Origin: Anaerolineae bacterium
GTDB lineage: Bacteria; Chloroflexota; Anaerolineae; B4-G1
Assembly (NCBI GenBank): GCA_030620125.1
Contig: JAUXFI010000110.1
Span: 1-6,993, forward strand
DNA length: 6,993 nt
Reading direction: 5' to 3'
Shown piece after piece: positions 4,553 to 6,993 of the stretch. Numbering within the stretch: the stretch's first letter is position 1; each line of letters starts with the position of its first letter. A program made the position numbers and the translations under genes. The notes beneath the pieces are model-generated. The model ran no database searches, was not told where the DNA came from, and was given only the letters and a program-made list of their open reading frames with translations.

Positions 4553-6262
4553 TTGAAGTGGACGACGTTGGTTCTCTGTACAGTCTGTCTTTTGGTGGCT
4601 GGCTGCACGACAGAAAACGAGTTGACGGCGAGCGGCTCGGACGAGTGGAGCCGGGGCGTCATCATCGGCTCGACCGAAGCCGACCCGGTTGCCGTAGCGA
4701 CGTGGGAGGAAGCGACCTTTGTGGCGTGGATCGCAGAAAGCGGACGATTGCAACTGGCGCAACTCGACGCAGCTCTGAATCTGGAAAGAGTGACCGACCT
4801 GGCGTTGACGACGGCCTATCCTTACAACAACATGTTGCTTGAAGCGGAAGCGGCGGACCGGTTGCACGTGGTGTGGCTCGATAGCATCGAGGGTGCCAAG
4901 ACCCTCATCCACGCCCGGTTGGCGCCCGGGGAGGTCGAACCGGCCTTTCGGCAGGAGATACACTTGCCAGACAAAGCCGAGCACGTCCAGTTCGTGGTCC
5001 GTCCAGATGCCCAGCGGCTGGAAGTCTTCTGGTCCGCCGACGAGCGTTACGACAGCGGCATTTTCCATCAGGCGGTGAGCCTGACAGGTGATGAAATGAC
5101 GCCGTCCGTTCAATTGACGGAGACAGGCTGGCAGCCGGGAGTGGGGTGGGTGTCGTCGGGGGCGATGCAAGTCACCTGGTTGGAGGAGGGGAGAAGCGGC
5201 TACTTTGCCATCTGGCAGGCTGACTTTGATCCGGAGGGGCAGTTATTGGACGATCCTTCGTCAGTGGCGCAGGTGCGGATGAGGCGTGGGCGACGTTTCC
5301 AGGGGCCAGCGGTGGGCAGCGCCGGAGCGCAGACTGTGGTGGCGTGGGCCATCGGATGGCGACATTCGTCAGGGTTGGGCAGATCTCTCGATCCCCCAAC
5401 CACTGAGAGACGACTGACCGCTGGTTTGGCGAGCCATGGCGCTGCCAGCAACATCACCAGCGACAAAGGACAGTACGTGCTGGTGTCTCCTGCTTTGCAG
5501 GAGGTAGACGTCACCATCTATCCCCTTACAACTGACCGGGTGGTCGAGATTTGGCAAGCGCCCCGTATGCAGACCGTGGGGGATCGAACGTGGGCCGTTT
5601 TTAGTGCATGGGTGGCGCGGCGCAGCGACGTGCGGATGCAGGTCGTGGTAGTACCTTTCGACGAGAATGGACCGGGCGAGCCGGTCGCCGTCACGAAAAC
5701 GAGGCCATCTTCTGTGTGGCCCGACCTGGCAGTGGGCGCGGATAGCACTCTACGGGCGACGTGGGTCGAACCTTTGGGAAACGATATGTACTGGGTCGTG
5801 GTCGCCAGCACCGCTCCCGAGGCGCTAGACGCGCTCGGTGGATTCCGGCTGGCAGAGTTCCTGGGAGGGATCGCGGCGTTTCTGTTCGAAAACCTATCGT
5901 TGCTGGGCTATGCGCCGTACGTGCTTAGCTGGACGGTTCTGCCGCTGGGTGTGGTGGTCGTGGCGATGTTCTTGAACCCCAGCGGAGTGCGGGGGTGGAA
6001 GGCAGCGGCGTGGTTGGGAGTGGCGGTCACATTACAACTGGTCTGCAAGCGAATTTTCGCGCCTCAGATGCTGTCGTTCGGGCCGCACCTTGTAGAAATC
6101 GCGCTCTCCGTAGCGCCGGTGGTGTTGGGAATAGTGCTGATGTGGATCTACTGGCGGCGGGCCGAAGAACCATTGCTGCTGGCAGCCTACGGCCTGTTCA
6201 TCGGCACGGATGCTTTGTTCTCGGTTTTCGTGATGATGCCTCGACTGCTGTGGGCGGCTTGA
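4553..6262 (+). CDS. Predicted lipoprotein with beta-propeller-like domain and four C-terminal membrane helices (paralogue 2)
   Basis: This 569-residue protein is a paralogue of the gene 30 bp upstream, with which it should be co-transcribed. Residues 1-18 form a lipoprotein signal peptide with lipobox L-V-A-G-C18. The shared motif W32-S-R-G-V-I-I-G39 follows. Trp-containing strands at 54-62, 102-110, 154-162, 203-211, 259-267, 345-353 and 398-406, with a weak one near 306-314, suggest a seven- or eight-bladed propeller. A418-S-T-A-P-E423 ends it, as in paralogue 1. Four membrane helices follow at about 448-474, 484-498, 512-534 and 540-562. A lipid anchor plus a C-terminal helical bundle fixes the propeller to the membrane at both ends, which is uncommon. 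Outside the shared motifs the two proteins have diverged strongly, so the duplication looks old. No catalytic motif is recognised, and the function is unknown. Confidence 0.85.
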   Translation: MKWTTLVLCTVCLLVAGCTTENELTASGSDEWSRGVIIGSTEADPVAVATWEEATFVAWIAESGRLQLAQLDAALNLERVTDLALTTAYPYNNMLLEAEAADRLHVVWLDSIEGAKTLIHARLAPGEVEPAFRQEIHLPDKAEHVQFVVRPDAQRLEVFWSADERYDSGIFHQAVSLTGDEMTPSVQLTETGWQPGVGWVSSGAMQVTWLEEGRSGYFAIWQADFDPEGQLLDDPSSVAQVRMRRGRRFQGPAVGSAGAQTVVAWAIGWRHSSGLGRSLDPPTTERRLTAGLASHGAASNITSDKGQYVLVSPALQEVDVTIYPLTTDRVVEIWQAPRMQTVGDRTWAVFSAWVARRSDVRMQVVVVPFDENGPGEPVAVTKTRPSSVWPDLAVGADSTLRATWVEPLGNDMYWVVVASTAPEALDALGGFRLAEFLGGIAAFLFENLSLLGYAPYVLSWTVLPLGVVVVAMFLNPSGVRGWKAAAWLGVAVTLQLVCKRIFAPQMLSFGPHLVEIALSVAPVVLGIVLMWIYWRRAEEPLLLAAYGLFIGTDALFSVFVMMPRLLWAA

Positions 6263-6285
6263 AGTGGGGCGCACCGGACGTGAAA

Positions 6286-6314
6286 GTGCCCGGCATCTTG
6301 GAGTCGCCGGGCAC
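6286..6314. terminator. Perfect 9-bp hairpin between convergent genes, probable bidirectional terminator
   Basis: GTGCCCGGC (6286-6294) and GCCGGGCAC (6306-6314) pair perfectly around an 11-base loop, starting 23 bases after the propeller operon stop. On the plus strand ATTTGCTTT follows, and on the minus strand TTTC follows. The T runs are short and interrupted, so termination may be weak, but the position between converging genes fits. Confidence 0.7.
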
Positions 6315-6328
6315 ATTTGCTTTGAAAC

Positions 6329-6352
6329 GTGTAGTGAATTGCGGTACTACAC
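6329..6352 (-). terminator. 7-bp hairpin overlapping the leuS stop codon
   Basis: GTGTAGT (6329-6335) and ACTACAC (6346-6352) pair perfectly around a 10-base loop. Read on the minus strand, the first arm contains the last leuS codon and its TAG stop, and GTTTC follows. It may help end leuS transcription or protect the 3' end. The stem is short, so chance cannot be excluded. Confidence 0.35.
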
Positions 6353-6993
6353 CACAATATTCACCAGCCGCCCTGGCACGTAGATGACCTTGCGAATCTC
6401 CTTGCCCCCGATGTGGCGCTGGACGTTCTCGTCGGACAGGGCGGCCTCCCGCGCCGTCTCCTCGCTGATGTCAGCCGGCACCTCCAGGCGTGCTCGCAGC
6501 TTGCCGTTGATCTGTACCACCAGCGTGACGACTTCCTCAGCCGCCAGGTCGGCGTCGAACTGGGGCCAGGACTGCTGGTGCACGCTGTAGGACCGCTTGG
6601 TCTTTGCCCACAGCTCCTCGGCGGTGTGAGGGCAGCAGGGGGCCAGCAGCAAGAGCAGCGTCTCAATGGCCTCCTCCCACGCCTCAGTCCCGTAGACCGG
6701 CGTCCCCTTGGCCTTGGTCAGCGCGTTGGTGAACTCCATCAATCCGGCGATGATGGTGTTGAAGGCGAATTCCTCCATGTCGTCGGTGACACGCTTGATC
6801 GTCTTGTGCGTCCACCGGCGCAAATCGGCGACTTGTTTCGCGCTTGGTTCGCCGACGGCTCGACTGAGCTCGCCGAAGTCTCGCTGACTCGCTGACTCGC
6901 TCACCAGGTTCCACACCCGTTGCAGCCAGCGGTAGACCCCCTCGATGCCGTGAGGGTCCCACGGCCCGCCCTGCTCCCAGCGCCAGCCGAACA
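6347..6993 (-). CDS. leuS: Leucyl-tRNA synthetase, C-terminal part (5' end outside window)
   Basis: LeuRS attaches leucine to tRNA-Leu in the cytoplasm. Only the last 214 residues are present. The frame is open to the window edge, so the gene begins beyond 6993, and the catalytic and editing domains are not visible. The visible part begins F-G-W-R-W-E-Q-G-G-P-W-D and continues G-I-E-G-V-Y-R-W-L-Q-R-V-W-N-L, the class Ia stretch before the anticodon-binding helices. Next come H-K-T-I-K-R-V-T-D-D and F-N-T-I-I-A-G-L-M-E. The C-terminal domain has V-V-Q-I-N-G-K-L-R-A-R and the ending I-R-K-V-I-Y-V-P-G-R-L-V-N-I-V-V, as in bacterial LeuRS. A low-complexity loop at visible residues 30-55 holds an 8-bp tandem repeat. 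The gene converges on the propeller operon. Confidence 0.96.
   Translation of the reverse strand, partial: FGWRWEQGGPWDPHGIEGVYRWLQRVWNLVSESASQRDFGELSRAVGEPSAKQVADLRRWTHKTIKRVTDDMEEFAFNTIIAGLMEFTNALTKAKGTPVYGTEAWEEAIETLLLLLAPCCPHTAEELWAKTKRSYSVHQQSWPQFDADLAAEEVVTLVVQINGKLRARLEVPADISEETAREAALSDENVQRHIGGKEIRKVIYVPGRLVNIVV
6881..6904 (-). repeat. Three 8-bp tandem repeats inside leuS
   Basis: The plus-strand unit TCGCTGAC occurs at 6881-6888 and 6889-6896, with a third copy differing by one base (TCGCTCAC) at 6897-6904. On the leuS strand the 24 bases encode V-S-E-S-A-S-Q-R. Because 8 is not a multiple of 3, gain or loss of one unit would frameshift leuS. Confidence 0.9.

Noticed and set aside
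4511..5170. Minus-strand frame of 219 residues opposite the second propeller gene
   Set aside because: Its composition is typical of an antisense shadow, and it overlaps a gene with a clear signal peptide, repeats and Shine-Dalgarno.

Overview
The window looks like chromosomal DNA of a GC-rich bacterium, most likely a member of the Chloroflexota (Anaerolineae-like). This is an inference from gene content and style: a UPF0316 (DUF5698/DUF2179) membrane protein, tandem-Nudix proteins, lipoprotein-like beta-propellers with C-terminal membrane helices, frequent GTG/TTG starts and short or absent 5' leaders. No database search was possible. There is no phage or transposase gene and no CRISPR array, and no stretch over 300 bases lacks a gene.

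Left part (1-1200). On the minus strand, reading right to left, are tadA (tRNA adenosine deaminase), hicB (antitoxin) and hicA (toxin). They overlap by 4 bp and 1 bp, and a tRNA-Ser(CGA) gene follows 33 bp later. They probably form one transcription unit driven by a strong sigma70-type promoter at 1098-1126. The predicted transcript starts exactly on the GTG start codon of tadA, so the mRNA looks leaderless. A divergent promoter with perfect -35 and -10 hexamers (1134-1161) lies back to back with it, 7 bp between the two -35 boxes. It drives a UPF0316-type membrane protein that has a normal Shine-Dalgarno leader.

Middle (1732-2850). A minus-strand gene converges on the UPF0316 gene with only 9 bp between stop codons. 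It encodes two fused Nudix domains: the C-terminal one has a perfect Nudix box and the N-terminal one has lost the catalytic glutamates. A short-leader promoter sits just upstream of it.

Right part (2852-6262). Two plus-strand genes, 30 bp apart, encode paralogous extracytoplasmic proteins of about 550-570 residues. Each has an N-terminal anchor (a membrane helix in the first, a lipobox in the second), a shared W-S-R-G-x-I-I-G motif, about seven repeats of a hydrophobic/Trp strand typical of sialidase-like beta-propellers, a shared A-S-T-A-P-E motif and four C-terminal membrane helices. I recognise no named family for this architecture. It is the best candidate here for an undescribed system, but nothing in the sequence gives its function.

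End (6286-6993). A perfect 9-bp hairpin and a 7-bp hairpin separate this operon from the convergent 3' end of leuS (leucyl-tRNA synthetase, running off the window). leuS carries an in-frame run of three 8-bp tandem repeats in a loop of the anticodon-binding domain. Three of the genes (tRNA-Ser, tadA, leuS) belong to tRNA biology, but they are on separate units and I see no evidence of a dedicated joint system.
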